Shown here in pieces: positions 29,985-43,627 of a DNA stretch of 64,000 nucleotides. A model generated the notes under the pieces. The model was not told where the DNA came from. It did no database searches and was given only the letters and a program-made list of their open reading frames with translations. The stretch lies in contig JAUXPL010000032.1 in the NCBI GenBank assembly GCA_030683605.1, positions 1 through 64,000 on the forward strand. The letters run 5' to 3'. Numbering within the stretch: the stretch's first letter is position 1; every line of letters starts with the position of its first letter. This stretch comes from Candidatus Altimarinota bacterium (GTDB lineage Bacteria; Patescibacteriota; Gracilibacteria; BD1-5; UBA6164). The position numbers were made by a program, and so were the translations under genes.

Positions 29985-30809
29985 TTAATTATAATTTAAT
30001 TTTTTATTTTCTTCTAAATTATTAGTATTTGAAACTACTTTTTTATTTGTTTCTTTTTCTAATTGTTTTCTTGCTACTCCTGCTACATTTCATCATCTTT
30101 TGCTTACTTTTTTTATTTCATCAAATCAAATACTATCTTCTTCTTTTATTATTTCTGTAGTTGATGCTTCAGCCAACATATTAAAAACAAGCTCTAGATT
30201 AGTCATATTATCTTTTAATGATTCTTTTTTTAATCATTTCAAATCCTTATATTCACTAGTTGTCATATCTGACCATCATTTCAATATCTCATTTGTCAAA
30301 ATAGCATATTCTGTTCATTGTTTAACTCATCTATCATTCCATTCTCAAGTAAGTTCTTTCCTAACATCTATTGATTTAAGTCTTTGCTTTATCCAATCTT
30401 CACTATATCATCTTTTTCTATAATTAGAAATAGCTCTTTCAAAAGCAAGCTCTGGATCATATATTTCATTTATCCTCTCATCTCAAACCTTAGCAAGCCA
30501 CATTTTAAATGGTTCAGCTTTTTTACTAGGAATACTTTGTATAAGTCTTAAAATAGTTTTTGTATCTCATACATCTGTTAAATAATTTTTTCAATCTATA
30601 GATTTTAATTTCAGTTGACTACAATTTGTAGTCAACTCACTTCATTCTTGTTTCAGTCTCATTTTTAATACACTCCAATATTTCCTAGGATTTGCACTTT
30701 CAGTTAAAGCATCTATAATATCCACTATTGAAAAATACCAATCTCACTTTTCACTATCCCATACTTTTCTGATTTCCTTTTGTTCAAAAATTGCTAACTT
30801 AGTTTCCAT
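29985..30809 (-). CDS. BRO-N/DinD-like phage antirepressor protein
   Basis: 274 residues. N-terminal BRO/antirepressor domain (FSIVDIIDALTESANPRKYW, VGDTKTILRLIQSIPSKKAE). The C-terminal block matches DinD-like proteins: GVKQGTEYAILTNEILKGWS, DMTTSEYKDLKGLKKESLKD, NMTNLELVFNMLAEASTTEI and GGNVAGVARKQLE. Such proteins are DNA-damage inducible or phage-derived. It lies at the edge of a restriction-like island and suggests former or current mobile-element content. Confidence 0.85.
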
Positions 30810-30869
30810 AATATAGATTAAATATTTAAATATAACTATATTATATACTTTTTATATACTAGTCAAGTT

Positions 30870-31676
30870 TTATTTAATTTTTTTGAAGATGAAAAGATGT
30901 TCATGCATGATAAGTAGGAAATTTGCTTCTTTTGATTTTTTAACCCAAAATCAAGTAGCTTTACAATTATGTTGTACTTTGATAATGTCTTCTTTTAATA
31001 AAAATCATACATTTAAAAATCTCTCCATTACTTTGAATGCTAATGGTTGATACATTTTGTCTCTTCTAGTATCTCACATCAGTACAGCACAGTATTTTCA
31101 AGGCTTTAATACTCTGTAACTCTCTTTTGCTATCTTTTCTATCTCATCGCAAAATTTATCTATATTATGGATATTTGATAAGTCCTCTTTGATTTTTCAA
31201 TCACTATATTTAATAATATCTACATAAGGTGGATGCATCAAAACAAAATCTATACTTTCTTTTTTTAATTCTTTGTTTTTTTCAGTAGCATCTCTATGTA
31301 CTATCTTTATTTTTCACCATTTATTTTTTTTCAATTCATGTTTTTCCAAACACTCATTTATTTCTTCCATTTGAATTTCCTCAAAATCAAGCAAACTTTT
31401 AGTCAAAGCAATTGCATCTGGATTAATATCATAACATAACAAGTTTCTATTTAATAACTTAGCTTCAATTGCTGTAGTTCATCATCATATCATAGGATCT
31501 AAAAGATAATCTCACTCTTTAGAATATCTAAGTATCAGATTTCTAACTACTTCTGGTGACCAGTTTCATCTATATTTACTATTATGTGTAATCCAATTCC
31601 CTCTTCTAGGAAATGACCAAACTGTGGAACATTCTTGTTCAAAATCTAATGGTGGTAGTTTCAATTTTTTTGCCAT
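30870..31676 (-). CDS. DNA methyltransferase (N4/N6-type)
   Basis: 268 residues. Motif I-type block YLLDPMIGGGTTAIEAKLLN (SAM binding, three Gly as TGA), NRNLLCYDINPDAIALTKS, and the catalytic HPPYVDIIKYS in place of the usual D/N-PPY. N-terminal SFPRRGNWITHNSKYRGNWS and the end TGFWVKKSKEANFLLIMHE are typical of a family of D/HPPY methylases. It methylates an amino group in DNA; the target sequence cannot be seen. It belongs to the defence island with the genes upstream. Confidence 0.85.
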
Positions 31677-31754
31677 AAAAAAATACTTAATAGTTATATA
31701 CATAATATATACTTATTAAATATTAATTTGCAAATTTATTTTGAAAAATCCTAA

Positions 31755-31897
31755 AAACCTCTCTCTTGTCCATAGGATACCTCCCTTCGGGTATAAATTC
31801 TCTCCCCTTATCAGGGGAAAGAGGCTATATGTGTACTTTGGTTCTAATCCCACCCCCTCGTACCTCGGGTACTCCCTTTGGAAAAGGGAGAAATTTA
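31755..31897. repeat. Intergenic palindromic repeat cluster
   Basis: First element: CCTCTCTCTTGTCCATAGGA, TACCTCCCTTCGGGTATAAA, then CTCTCCCCTTATCAGGGGAA with AGAGG. Second: CCCACCCCCTCGTACCTCGG with GTACTCCC and CTTTGGAAAAGGGAG. They match, respectively, the elements at 12771 and those at 13347, 17300 and 59535. Confidence 0.75.
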
Positions 31898-31906
31898 TAT
31901 AGTTAA

Positions 31907-32287
31907 TTAAAAATAAGTTGATTCTAGATATTGTTTAAAGTATTGTTTTGGATTTTTTAGATATCAATTCACTTCTCAGATTTTTACATACATATATAAA
32001 TCTACATCTGGTAAAAAATCTAAATATTCATATAATAAATCTTCAAGTGGCTCTTTAGAAAAATAAACATTTTTTAATTCATATCATCTATCATCATCTA
32101 CTTTTTCTGAAAAATACCAATCCCAATTTCTCTTTCATGGGAAAACAAAGTTTGACATGTCCAACTTGTCTATATCCTCCTCAGGTATTCATTCTTGAAA
32201 AACTAATAAACAATATAAATATTTAACTTTTATTATTTCTGTATAATTTTCTAAATCATTATACGTAATTTTTTTTAGGATTTTCAT
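31907..32287 (-). CDS. Hypothetical acidic protein paired with an HTH regulator
   Basis: 126 residues, rich in Tyr, Asp and Glu, no membrane segments, no known domain. Its start overlaps the upstream HTH gene by 29 bases, so the two are translationally coupled, as in toxin-antitoxin or phage regulatory pairs. That pairing is the only clue to its role. Confidence 0.6.
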
Positions 32288-32477
32288 CTTTTTCTTGTAA
32301 TAAAATAATAATTTCAAGTCAAAGAAAATCTAGGATTTTTTGTAATGTAGGATTATCAAAATTTTTAGTTCTAATAGCCTTATAAAAATTTTGTTTTGAA
32401 ATATCTAGAGTTGTATAAACATCTGATTGTTTCAAATTCTTCTCCTTCAAAAAATCTTTTATCTGTTTCTCTAACAT
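32259..32477 (-). CDS. Small Cro/C1-like HTH protein
   Basis: 72 residues. MLEKQIKDFLKEKNLKQSDV followed by YTTLDISKQNFYKAIR is a helix-turn-helix of the lambda-repressor class; DFLGLEIIILLQ completes the fold. It probably represses its own operon, which includes the overlapping 126-residue gene. Confidence 0.75.
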
Positions 32478-32525
32478 GATTATTTTATTTACTTTTAAAA
32501 TTAAGTCAACTAATTTAGTTTACTT

Positions 32526-33284
32526 TTACAAGATTTTATATTTTCAAGTTTTTACCAATATTACAGAATTATAATTATTTTCGTCTTCAAATTCATATTG
32601 CCATATACAATATTCATTTCATCTTTTTTCAAAAAAAAGTAAAATTACATCTTTAGATGTATTGGTCTTCCATTGTTTATATGGATAAAATAATTGTCTG
32701 ATAATTGTATCACTAGTTTTACTATTTTTTGCTTCTATTAGTACTATTTTATCTTTTCATTCATATCATGCATCTACTTCTGTCTGAACACTTTTAGTTT
32801 CTAATTTAATATTTCATACATTAAAACTAAACTCTGGTGTGTATTTTCTTCATCTAATAGTTAAAACTAAAGTCGGATCTTGTATAAAAGTTCTGATTAA
32901 ACTAGATGCATATGCAAAATCTAAATGTTGCATTTCACTGTTTCAAACTTTAGAAGATTCTAACTCAAAATCAATCTTAGAATTATAAATAATTGGTTCT
33001 CATTCTATATTAGGAATATCAATATATCACTCTCATTTTACAATTGCATAATCTCCATTTTTTATGGGTAAAAGAAATAATCAATTATCTTTCATTATAT
33101 CTGGAACATCTTTTCTACTATCTTGTTTACATAAAATACGAACTTCTTTTTCTGCTGTATTTTTAAATTCTTGAACAGATTGTTTTATCATTTTACTAGT
33201 TAAAATAAAAGGACTGCTAGAAAAATCATGATTTAAAATTTCATGATCTTCAAATATTTTTTTCCAAGAAATTGAATTTGCCAT
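32526..33284 (-). CDS. PD-(D/E)XK restriction endonuclease-like protein
   Basis: 252 residues. The C-terminal half holds a nuclease core: QTEVDAGYEGKDKIVLIEAK then NSKTSDTIIRQLF, i.e. D...(I/V)xEAK, followed by YPYKQW. The N-terminal half (KKIFEDHEILNHDFSSSPFI) may read the site. It is similar in build to small type II restriction enzymes. It starts 5 bases after the AAA gene stop, downstream of a Dam-like methylase, so it probably forms the cutting half of a restriction-modification system. It has no TGA in its first 67 codons. Confidence 0.7.
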
Positions 33285-33289
33285 ATATT

Positions 33290-35644
33290 TTAGTTATCTT
33301 TTAAATTTTTTCTTTCCATTTCATCAAGAGTCTTTCAATCTTTATTTTTCCACTCTTTCCATCAATTTTGATTTCATCATGCAATTATATTACAAGCAGA
33401 TGTAGGAGTTTTAAATATATAATCTTCAATGAAAAATCAATCTAAAATTATTCATTTATCAACTAATAATTTTCTATTTTTTTCAATATTTCATAAATCC
33501 TTTTGATATGGAATTATTTCCTCATTACTTAGTTTACTTCATTTTAAAACTAAAAATCATTCACCACTGTATATTCATTTTCAAATAGATCACCTTGAGC
33601 TTAAAAAATATATATGATTAGAAGAATTTTCTTTATTTATAACTTTTACTTCATCTTTTTTATCTTTTTCAAACAACATACTTTTCTGAAAACTTCATTT
33701 TAAATATTCTGCCCATTTAGGTATTCAAGAATTACTGTTTATTTTTGAAATACTTACATATTTTTCTGCAAATTTTATTTTCATATTTCAATTATATAAA
33801 TCAAAAAAATCCTTTAACTTACTTGATTCACTAGGTTGAATATCAAATCAAAAAGAAAAATCTGTATTATTACTTCAAGAAATGTTAAATTTATTTAAAT
33901 CTATATCTAATAGAGTTAATTCTTCTTGAAAATTATCTAGTGTTTTTAAAAATATATCTGGAACTAAACAATTTTCAATTTCAGTCGGATGAATTAACTT
34001 TGAATCATTTGCTTCAAGAAATACAGTTAATTTCTTTTCATCATTATACAACCTCTTAAATAATGCAATTTTTGACACATTTGAATCTTTTGTTAAATTA
34101 AAGCTTGTGTAATCTTTACCTTTGTCAGTATCTACTAAAAAAAATATACATTTATTATTATTCTTTAATAAATTTTCAAGTGCTGGTACTAGATGTTTAT
34201 ACAATTTATTTACCTTATCTGTTCAAGCGATTGGTAAAATAATTAGTTGTTTTTTCTCAACAAATTCAGATAAAAAATATTCAAAATATATCTTTTCAGT
34301 AATTCACTCACAAACTAACCAGTTATAAGTATCATCTCAACTTATTGAATAATAAATTGATTGAACTAAGTCATTTGTAGATTTTAAAGATGTATCTAAT
34401 GGTAATTGTCATTTTGATGATTCTCTATTTACTTTTATATCATGAAATATATTATACAAGTCATATGATTCAATAAAAACATCATCATTTTTTTTATTTA
34501 AAAAATGTGCATTTCACTTTGATATTATTGGTAAAAATCAGTACCAATGAGTTGTAATAAAGACCTGATTATTATTTGAAATTTCTTTTAATGATTCAAA
34601 TTGAGAAAAACAAGCATTCATATGCAATGATGATTCAGGCTCATCAACAGCTAAAATAATTTCTTTATTTTTTTCTTTTTCTAAAGTAAGAAAAAATTTT
34701 GCTATATCAATTAAAGCTTTTCTTTTCTCTCATGAACTAAAATTATCTATAGATACCTTAGAAGGAATACTTTTTAAAATCCTTTTTGAAAAATAAGATT
34801 CAATTATTTTATCAATCAAATCATTTTTTTGTAAATTTTTTAGTGAATTAATTGTTGAATACTCATATCAATTCATTGAACTATTAATTTCTGATACAAG
34901 ACTATTTAAAGAATCATTAATTTTATTAATCGAACTATTTCATCATAAAGCATTAAAAATTCAGTCTCTAATATCTTTAGACATTAATCCCTGCATTTCT
35001 CTTGTCTGTAATTTTGTAATTTCATTATGATTAATTTCAACAGGAAAATATAAATAAACATATGTTTTGCATATTTCTTCATATACCTTATGGAATTTTT
35101 TATCTAATTTATCCTGCTTATCTGTATCTTCCTTAATTCATGGATCATCTTTTATTAAATTATTATCAATACAATATTTATATAAATCTTTTGTAAATGA
35201 TGAAAAATAGATTTTTTTATTTATATTTGATAATCATAAAGTAAATAAATAAAACTCTTCTGATTTATATGTATCATTTAATTTTTTAATATGTTTATTA
35301 TAATTTTCATTTACATCATTAGTTTTAGTTGATATTAGATTATTTCTAAAGAAGCAATTTAAATGTTCAAATAATTCTTGATTTCATTTTATTAATAACT
35401 TATTAATTAAAAATATAGGCGAAACAAAAGGATAACTTCTATATGGAAATCATCATGAAATTGTAGCTTTTTTATTTATATTCCAATCTTGGTCATAAAA
35501 AAAGTAATCTAATGATTCTAATATAGAACTTTTTCAAACTCAATTATTTCATACGAAACTTACAAAATTATAATTATCTGTAAATTTAATATAATTTAAT
35601 CAGTTATATGATTTTATATGCCTAAACAATAATCAAACTATCAT
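33290..35644 (-). CDS. OLD/RecF-like AAA ATPase with C-terminal DUF4357
   Basis: 784 residues. Near the start is Walker A (NFVSFVGNNGVGKSSILESL), as in SMC/RecF/OLD ATPases. Around 380-420 is an ABC-type signature (DNFSSGEKRKALIDIAKFFL) followed by Walker B (EIILAVDEPESSLHM) and the H-loop (QVFITTHGYGFL). The C-terminal 100 residues match DUF4357: FLSSRGSIGKGIYSGEGFLV, LKGSKLSN, then TSACNIIAGGNQNGWKEWKN and GKTLDEMER. DUF4357 is often fused to nucleases and methylases of defence systems. It lies between the Dam-like gene and the nuclease gene with gaps of 9 and 5 bases, so it acts with them. Confidence 0.8.
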
Positions 35645-35653
35645 AATTTAAAA

Positions 35654-36622
35654 TTAATTTGTATAATTCATCACCACAATCTCCTCAACTTTACCCCTTC
35701 AACTTGCCTTGCTATTAATCATCCTATTTGCCTTAACTATTTCAAATCTATATCACTCAAACAAATCTCTTATAAAAGGAGTATTATGATTTGATAACAT
35801 TACTTTGCATCATCTCTTATCTAGCTCTACAAATATATCTCTAAGTTTTGTTTGTAAATCACGACCAAATCAGCTTTCATTGTAGCTTGTGAAGTTTGCA
35901 CTTTCTGTTAATACATCATATGGTGGGTCAAAATAGACAAAATCTCATGTTTGTGCTTTGTCTAAAACTTTTTCAAAACTTTGTAATTTGATTTCTGCTT
36001 TAGTTTTATTTAATAGTTTTGATGCATTTAATATATTTTCTCTTTGGACTATGTCAGGATTAGAGTATTTACCAAATGGTACATTGAATTGTCATTTACT
36101 ATTTACTCTGTATAAACCATTGAAACAAGTTCTATTCATATATATAAATCTACCTGCTCTTTCTATATTTGTAAAATTACTCAATCATCATTCTAGTCTA
36201 TCCCATGCTCTTATTTCTTCAAATCTCTCTTTTGATACTTCTTGTTTTTCTAAAAATTTTATCAATTCCATTGGCTTTGCTTTTATTACTTGATATAAGT
36301 TTATCAGTTCTGCATTTACATCTGATAAAAAACTCTTTTCTTTTTGCAAATTAAAAAAAACTGCACCTCCTCATAAAAAAGGTTCAAAGTAATTATTGTA
36401 TTCAGTAGGAAAAAGTCTTTTAAATTGTTCTATTAATTGTCTTTTTCATCATACCCATTTCACAAATGGCTTAGCATTTATTATATCTTTATTATCTATA
36501 AAAAAGGCTCTAGCATCTAATTCGCTCAAAAAATTCATATGTTCTAACCATGATTTTACTTTTTGAAAATCAATTCATAATTCTATGGAGAATTTCAAAC
36601 TTTGCAAAGCTATTGTTGTCAT
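35654..36622 (-). CDS. Dam-like D12 class N6-adenine DNA methyltransferase
   Basis: 322 residues. Motif X/I: PFVKWVGGKRQLIEQFKRLF and NNYFEPFLGGGAVFFNL; catalytic motif IV: FVYFDPPYDVL. These are the hallmarks of the Dam/DpnM family, whose members often methylate adenine in GATC, though the target here is unproven. A 55-residue N-terminal extension precedes the usual start. The first gene of an operon with the AAA-DUF4357 and nuclease genes; the methylase protects the host's DNA. Confidence 0.92.
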
Positions 36623-36696
36623 AAAAATTCAGATTAATTTTAATTAAACACACTATACAATTTTATCTAAAAAAATCAAAATTGTTTGAAACAAAA

Positions 36697-36802
36697 TTTG
36701 ACTTTTAATCAAATAATTCTTAGAATAAATGTGTCTACAAAAATATATAATACCTCGTTCACTACAGTTGAAAGATACTGCACAGAGGTATTTATTTTTT
36801 TG
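36697..36802 (+). ncRNA. Candidate small RNA: promoter plus terminator-like hairpin
   Basis: TTGACT at 36697-36702, 17-base spacer, TAGAAT at 36720-36725, then about 70 bases ending in AATACCTC...GAGGTATT and a run of seven T's. The stem encloses CACTACAGTTGAAAGATACT. No gene begins within 300 bases. The organisation suggests a short RNA or an orphan leader. Bases 36623-36696 and 36803-36888 show nothing. Confidence 0.45.
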
Positions 36803-36888
36803 CCTAATTTTATATAGACTCTATATATACTTAAAATCAAATTAAAAATAATTACTTTAAAATATTTTACATTGCAAATTGATTTTTT

Positions 36889-36962
36889 TCTGCCCCCATT
36901 CCGGGGAAAGCTTACCCTGTCTTTAGCATTGGTACCGCGCAGGGTGGTAGAGGTAAAAGCAA
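36889..36962. repeat. GC-rich palindromic repeat remnant
   Basis: CTGCCCCCATTCCGGGGAAA, then TACCCTGTC...GCGCAGGGTGGTAGAGG. It resembles the palindromic elements elsewhere but is rearranged. The remaining bases up to 37143 are featureless AT-rich sequence. Confidence 0.5.
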
Positions 36963-37143
36963 AGTATATTATTATAACTATATTTTTACTTTCTCCACCA
37001 AAATTAAGATTATTCCATTTTTAAAATTGCTTTTTCTAATAAATTTATTATAATAAAGTATATAAAATTTTATAGAAATTCAGAGAGTTAAATTGTAAAT
37101 ATTGTATAAGTATTATTATAGTTTAATCCATTTCTAGATAATT

Positions 37144-37761
37144 ATGAAAACAAATACTGAATTAGTTAATTATTTAATTAACAAAAAAATTCTAAAATCA
37201 TCAAACATAATAAATAGTTTTAATCAAATAGATAGGAGAAATTTTGTAAAAGAATCCGATTTTTATTATGCATATCTAGATAGGCCTTTATCTATATGAT
37301 ACTGACAAACAATTTCTCAGCCTAGTACAGTAGCTTTTATGTTAGAACTACTTTCACCTAATTCATGAGAATTCATATTAGACATATGATCTGGTTCTTG
37401 ATGGACAACAGCAATGCTTGCATATATAGTTTGAGAAAAATGATATGTTAAATGATTAGAAAGAATAAGTGAATTAGTAATATTTTGAGAAAATAATTTA
37501 AAAAAATACCAAATAAAAAATGCAAAAATAATATTATCTTGAAATAACTTATGAATAAAATGAAAACAATTTGATAAGATATTAGTATCTGCTTCGGCAG
37601 AAGAAATACCTATTGAATTAATAGAACAATTAAAAAAATGATGAACTATGGTAATACCAATAATTAATTCAATATTTACAATAAAAAAATGAGATGATGA
37701 AAAAATATATATGGCTGAATATCCTAATTTTGTATTTGTACCTCTTATATATCAAAAATAG
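37144..37761 (+). CDS. pcm: Protein-L-isoaspartate O-methyltransferase
   Basis: 205 residues. RPLSIGYGQTISQPSTVAFM is the PCMT hallmark, followed by the SAM motif FILDIGSGSGWTTAMLA and GYVKGLERISELV. It repairs isoaspartate residues in aged proteins. Glycines in the SAM motif are partly TGA. Stop TAG sits inside a terminator shared with the convergent gene. Confidence 0.92.
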
Positions 37762-37785
37762 ACTTAGTTATAACTAAGTCTATTT

Positions 37786-37790
<5 letters not shown>
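37757..37790. terminator. Bidirectional terminator
   Basis: AAAATAGACTTAGTT/AACTAAGTCTATTTT perfect stem between convergent genes; it overlaps both stop codons. Confidence 0.85.
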
Positions 37791-40440
<2,650 letters not shown>

Positions 40441-40529
40441 AAAATTTTTTTATATTAGTAATTTGTTTTTATTATAAAAAAAAACTCATTTTAGTAAAAT
40501 AAGTTTAAAAAAAAGTAATACATAAAATA

Positions 40530-40748
40530 TTACAATTTTTTAAAATCTACTATTTCTAATAAATTTAATTTAAGATGATATGACGTATTACGTGAATCGA
40601 TTAATTGAATATGAATATTTGAGTTAACATCATAAATTTTTTTTATAGTAAATATTCACAACGGAACTCATAAAGCCTTTTTATTTCAATAAATTTATAT
40701 TTTTATTCAAGTATTTATTTGAATTCATTTTATTAATATCTTTTCCAT
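40530..40748 (-). pseudogene. Small gene split by an in-frame TAA
   Basis: From ATG 40748 the frame reads MEKILIKGIQINTGIKI, then TAA (40695-40697), then IYGNKKALGVPLGIFTIKKI and a further 34 residues to TAA 40530, with TGA used for Gly on both sides. The second part has no ATG/GTG/TTG start at its beginning. It looks like one 72-residue protein broken by a single stop, or an error in the sequence. No family recognised. Bases 40441-40529 are featureless. Confidence 0.4.
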
Positions 40749-40831
40749 AAATTATTTAAGATAAATATAAATAATACACTAATATTTAGTATATTAAACA
40801 TTATAAATAAATAAAAAAAATCTCAACAAAA

Positions 40832-40922
40832 AAAAGCAGGCTTAGATTGCACTCTAAGCCTGCTTTTAATTTTACTTTATTTTAAATGGTTTACCATTTG
40901 TAACTTTAGTGTAAAATGGTGG
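40832..40922. repeat. Solitary copy of the tRNA-array spacer and hairpin
   Basis: AAAAGCAGGCTTAG...CTAAGCCTGCTTTT hairpin followed by a 50-base spacer (TTTAAATGGTTTACCATTTG, then TAACTTTAGTGTAAAATGGT) also found three to four times at 45918-46302. The hairpin loop is ATTGCACT here and AGTGCAAT there, i.e. inverted relative to the spacer. No tRNA sequence follows. 40923-41107 holds no gene I can support. Confidence 0.85.
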
Positions 40923-41107
40923 TGCAAACGAGGGGACGGTCTAACTTCGTTATATTTAGCGATCTTTGATTTTGCTGATGAATTAGAGAAGAATTACACA
41001 AAATTAAAAAATTTCATTTACTAAAAAAAGAATACAAGAAAAATCTTATACTTTTATAAAATCATATATTTTTGAACCTTTAATTTGTTTGCATTATTTA
41101 GCTAAAT

Positions 41108-41458
41108 ATGATACCATTTTACTGGTATAATAATTTTAAAGATATGATAGATGAAAATAACATTTTAAACTACATAAAAAACTCTAATTTTATAGAAATA
41201 AATCTTAAAAAAAGTTTACTTGAACATTTTGATAAACTCAATCAAAAACAATTATGAACTTTAATAAATTATTTCAATAAACAAAAAAGTGAAATATTAA
41301 AAATGCTTATGAGTTTTAAAAATAAAGATATATGTTCCTTTGAAGAAATAAAAACTAATTTAGATAATATAAATAGAAATTTAATAAAAATAGAAGAATT
41401 ACAAGATAAACAAAATGATGAAAATGAAATTTATAATTTAATAGAATCACTTAGTTAA
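41108..41458 (+). CDS. Hypothetical helical protein, first gene of the ADP-ribosyltransferase cluster
   Basis: 116 residues, mostly charged helix with Asn/Lys repeats (coiled coil likely at the C terminus). Not recognised. It ends one base before the ATG of the large toxin-like gene (TAA-A-ATG), so it is coupled to it. It could be a chaperone, specificity or immunity partner; that is inference from position and size. Confidence 0.7.
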
Positions 41459-41459
41459 A

Positions 41460-43574
41460 ATGGAGAATCTTAGTTTAAATGAACAACAATCACCTATAAT
41501 AGATAGAGAAAAACTATTAGTACTATCTCAAGATAGAGAACTTAATAGGCTTTTTTCTAGTATGGAAAGTGATAGAGTTTCAATATTTGATGCTGAAGAA
41601 GTTTTATTAAATATCTGAGAAAATAATCCAAAATCAAGACCATATATTTTAAGTTATGTGCAAAATAATTCTCAAAATATAACAACATTACTCAGAGAAA
41701 ATGCTGGAACTGTTGAAAACAAAGAAAATCCTGAAATCACAAAAAAATTAGATATTTATAAAAAAATAACATCTAATTTAAAACAAAATTTAAATGACAT
41801 TCAAAAAAATCTAAATGAGACTACTTCCCTAAGCTTGAAAGCTATGGATGAAGTAGTATGATTATTTACTGATGATAATGTTTTTAATTCATATAAATCA
41901 AGTTTTGATTCTATTAAATGACAAGCTTTAGATTTAATCAAAAAAATTCAAGCTGAAATACTTCAAAATACTCTATCTCAACAACAAAAACAAGTTTATG
42001 ATTGATTGATAAATGAGCTACAAAAAATTTGAGCTTTAGAATTAAATTCAACATGAATTATACAAATGTGAATAAATGAGGTAAAACAAGTACCTGACAA
42101 TTTTAATTATGCTATAAGTTGAGTTAAATGAGAAGCAATTTGATTATACGAATGAACAAAAGCAATTATTTCTTGAAGTATAGATTTACTTTCATTTATG
42201 GCAAAATACCCTTTCAATCAAAAATATAGAAAGGAATTTGATGCTCAAGCATGAATTATTTATGATTTTATAAAAAAAGAATGACTTTCATGAGTTTGAA
42301 ATAAAGTATATGAAATTTTATGAAAAGAAATGGATAGAATTTCAAAGTTACCTCCTGAAAAACAAGCTCAAGCTATTTGAAAAATTGCTTGAAATGTAAT
42401 CTCAATGTTAGCTGTAATAAAAGCTGGAACTACAGTTGCATCTAAATTATGAAAAGTATGACAAGCAGAAAATCTTATATCTAAAGCAACACTTGCTTGA
42501 AATATTGCTAGAGCAGAAAAAATAAGAGAAATTGCAAGTACACTTTTAATATCTAAAAGATGACTTCAAGCATTTGAAATCATTTTAACTTGAGTAGCTG
42601 AAAGTGTTTTATTAAAATGACTTTCTGTTTCATATAAAGCAACTTTAGGATTTTTGGAAAGTAAAAAAATACCTATTGCATCAAAAGTTGAATTATTAGA
42701 ACAAGAAATATTAAAAGTTCAACAAATGAACTGAGAAACTCCTGAAGAAAAACAAATATTACAAAGATATAATGATGAATTAGAAGCTAAAAAGATGGAA
42801 TTAAATAAATCTATTGATGTAGAAAGACAAGTAAAAGGATTAGAAAAATTATGATTACCTGAAAGTTTTACAAGAGATTTGCTTGAAAGTTGATTATTAA
42901 GAAAAGAATTTTTTTGATGAGATCTACTAAGAAGATTTGAAGATTTGCATAAAAAGTGAATTAATTATGATAAAATGATAGATGAGGTTATAAAGCAAAA
43001 TTCTAATTTAACTAAAGAAGAAGCATTACTAATATTTTCTTATACTGATGAGGTTATATATAGAAGACTAAATGCATTCTTAAGATGAAAAAAGGAAGTT
43101 TTAGATAGTTTAACTCCTCATAATGTTGAGGTAAGTAAAAGGTTAGCTTTAAAACTAGAACAAGCACTAGAAAAAATGCCAAATTTAAAACCTTGAGAGG
43201 ATTGATTTATATTAAGATGAGATAAAGAAAGATATTGGGCTTGAAAAATATGAGATGAGATTGAATTAAGTGCTTTTAGTTCCGTTTCAAATAACAAAAA
43301 AGATATATTTTTATGAGAAAAACATGATGCTAATACTCAAGTATCAATTTTATGAAAAGAGTGAAGAATAAAAGATATTTCTGAATTATCAATTGCTGTT
43401 AATTTTTGAGTATCAAAGGAAGAATTAGAAACTCTTACTGATTTTTCAGGGAAGTTAAAAAAGTTACCAAAAACAAATAATGAATGAGTTATTTTACCAA
43501 ATTCTAGAGTAAGAATTATTAATAGATCTAAACTAGATAATATAAATTATATTGATGTAAAACAAACTAAATAA
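41460..43574 (+). CDS. Probable ADP-ribosyltransferase-domain toxin/effector
   Basis: 704 residues. The first 230 are helical; 300-430 hold hydrophobic stretches (VISMLAVIKAGTTVASKLG; AFEIILTGVAESVLLKG) that could enter a membrane. The C-terminal 200 follow the ADP-ribosyltransferase (R-S-E) plan: a helix with EEALLIFSYTDEVIYRRLNA; FILRGD with R586; SAFSSVS with S607/S608/S610 (the STS strand); GRIKDISELS; then NEGVILPNSRVRII with E675. The usual ExE has the second Glu directly before Val; here the residue is Gly and E675 lies one place earlier, so activity is not assured. No signal peptide. Neighbours are two unknown genes and a SpoT-type HD protein. Confidence 0.65.
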
Positions 43575-43627
43575 TTGTATTTTTATAAAAAATAATTATA
43601 ATATTTTTAATATTTAACTAAATTGTT

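Noticed and set aside
40905-41050. Minus-strand frame KYNEVRPSPRLHH next to the detached spacer, resembling the end of an integrase (YNxxRPH)
   Set aside because: Only about ten residues match and no upstream catalytic part is present; too weak for an IS call.
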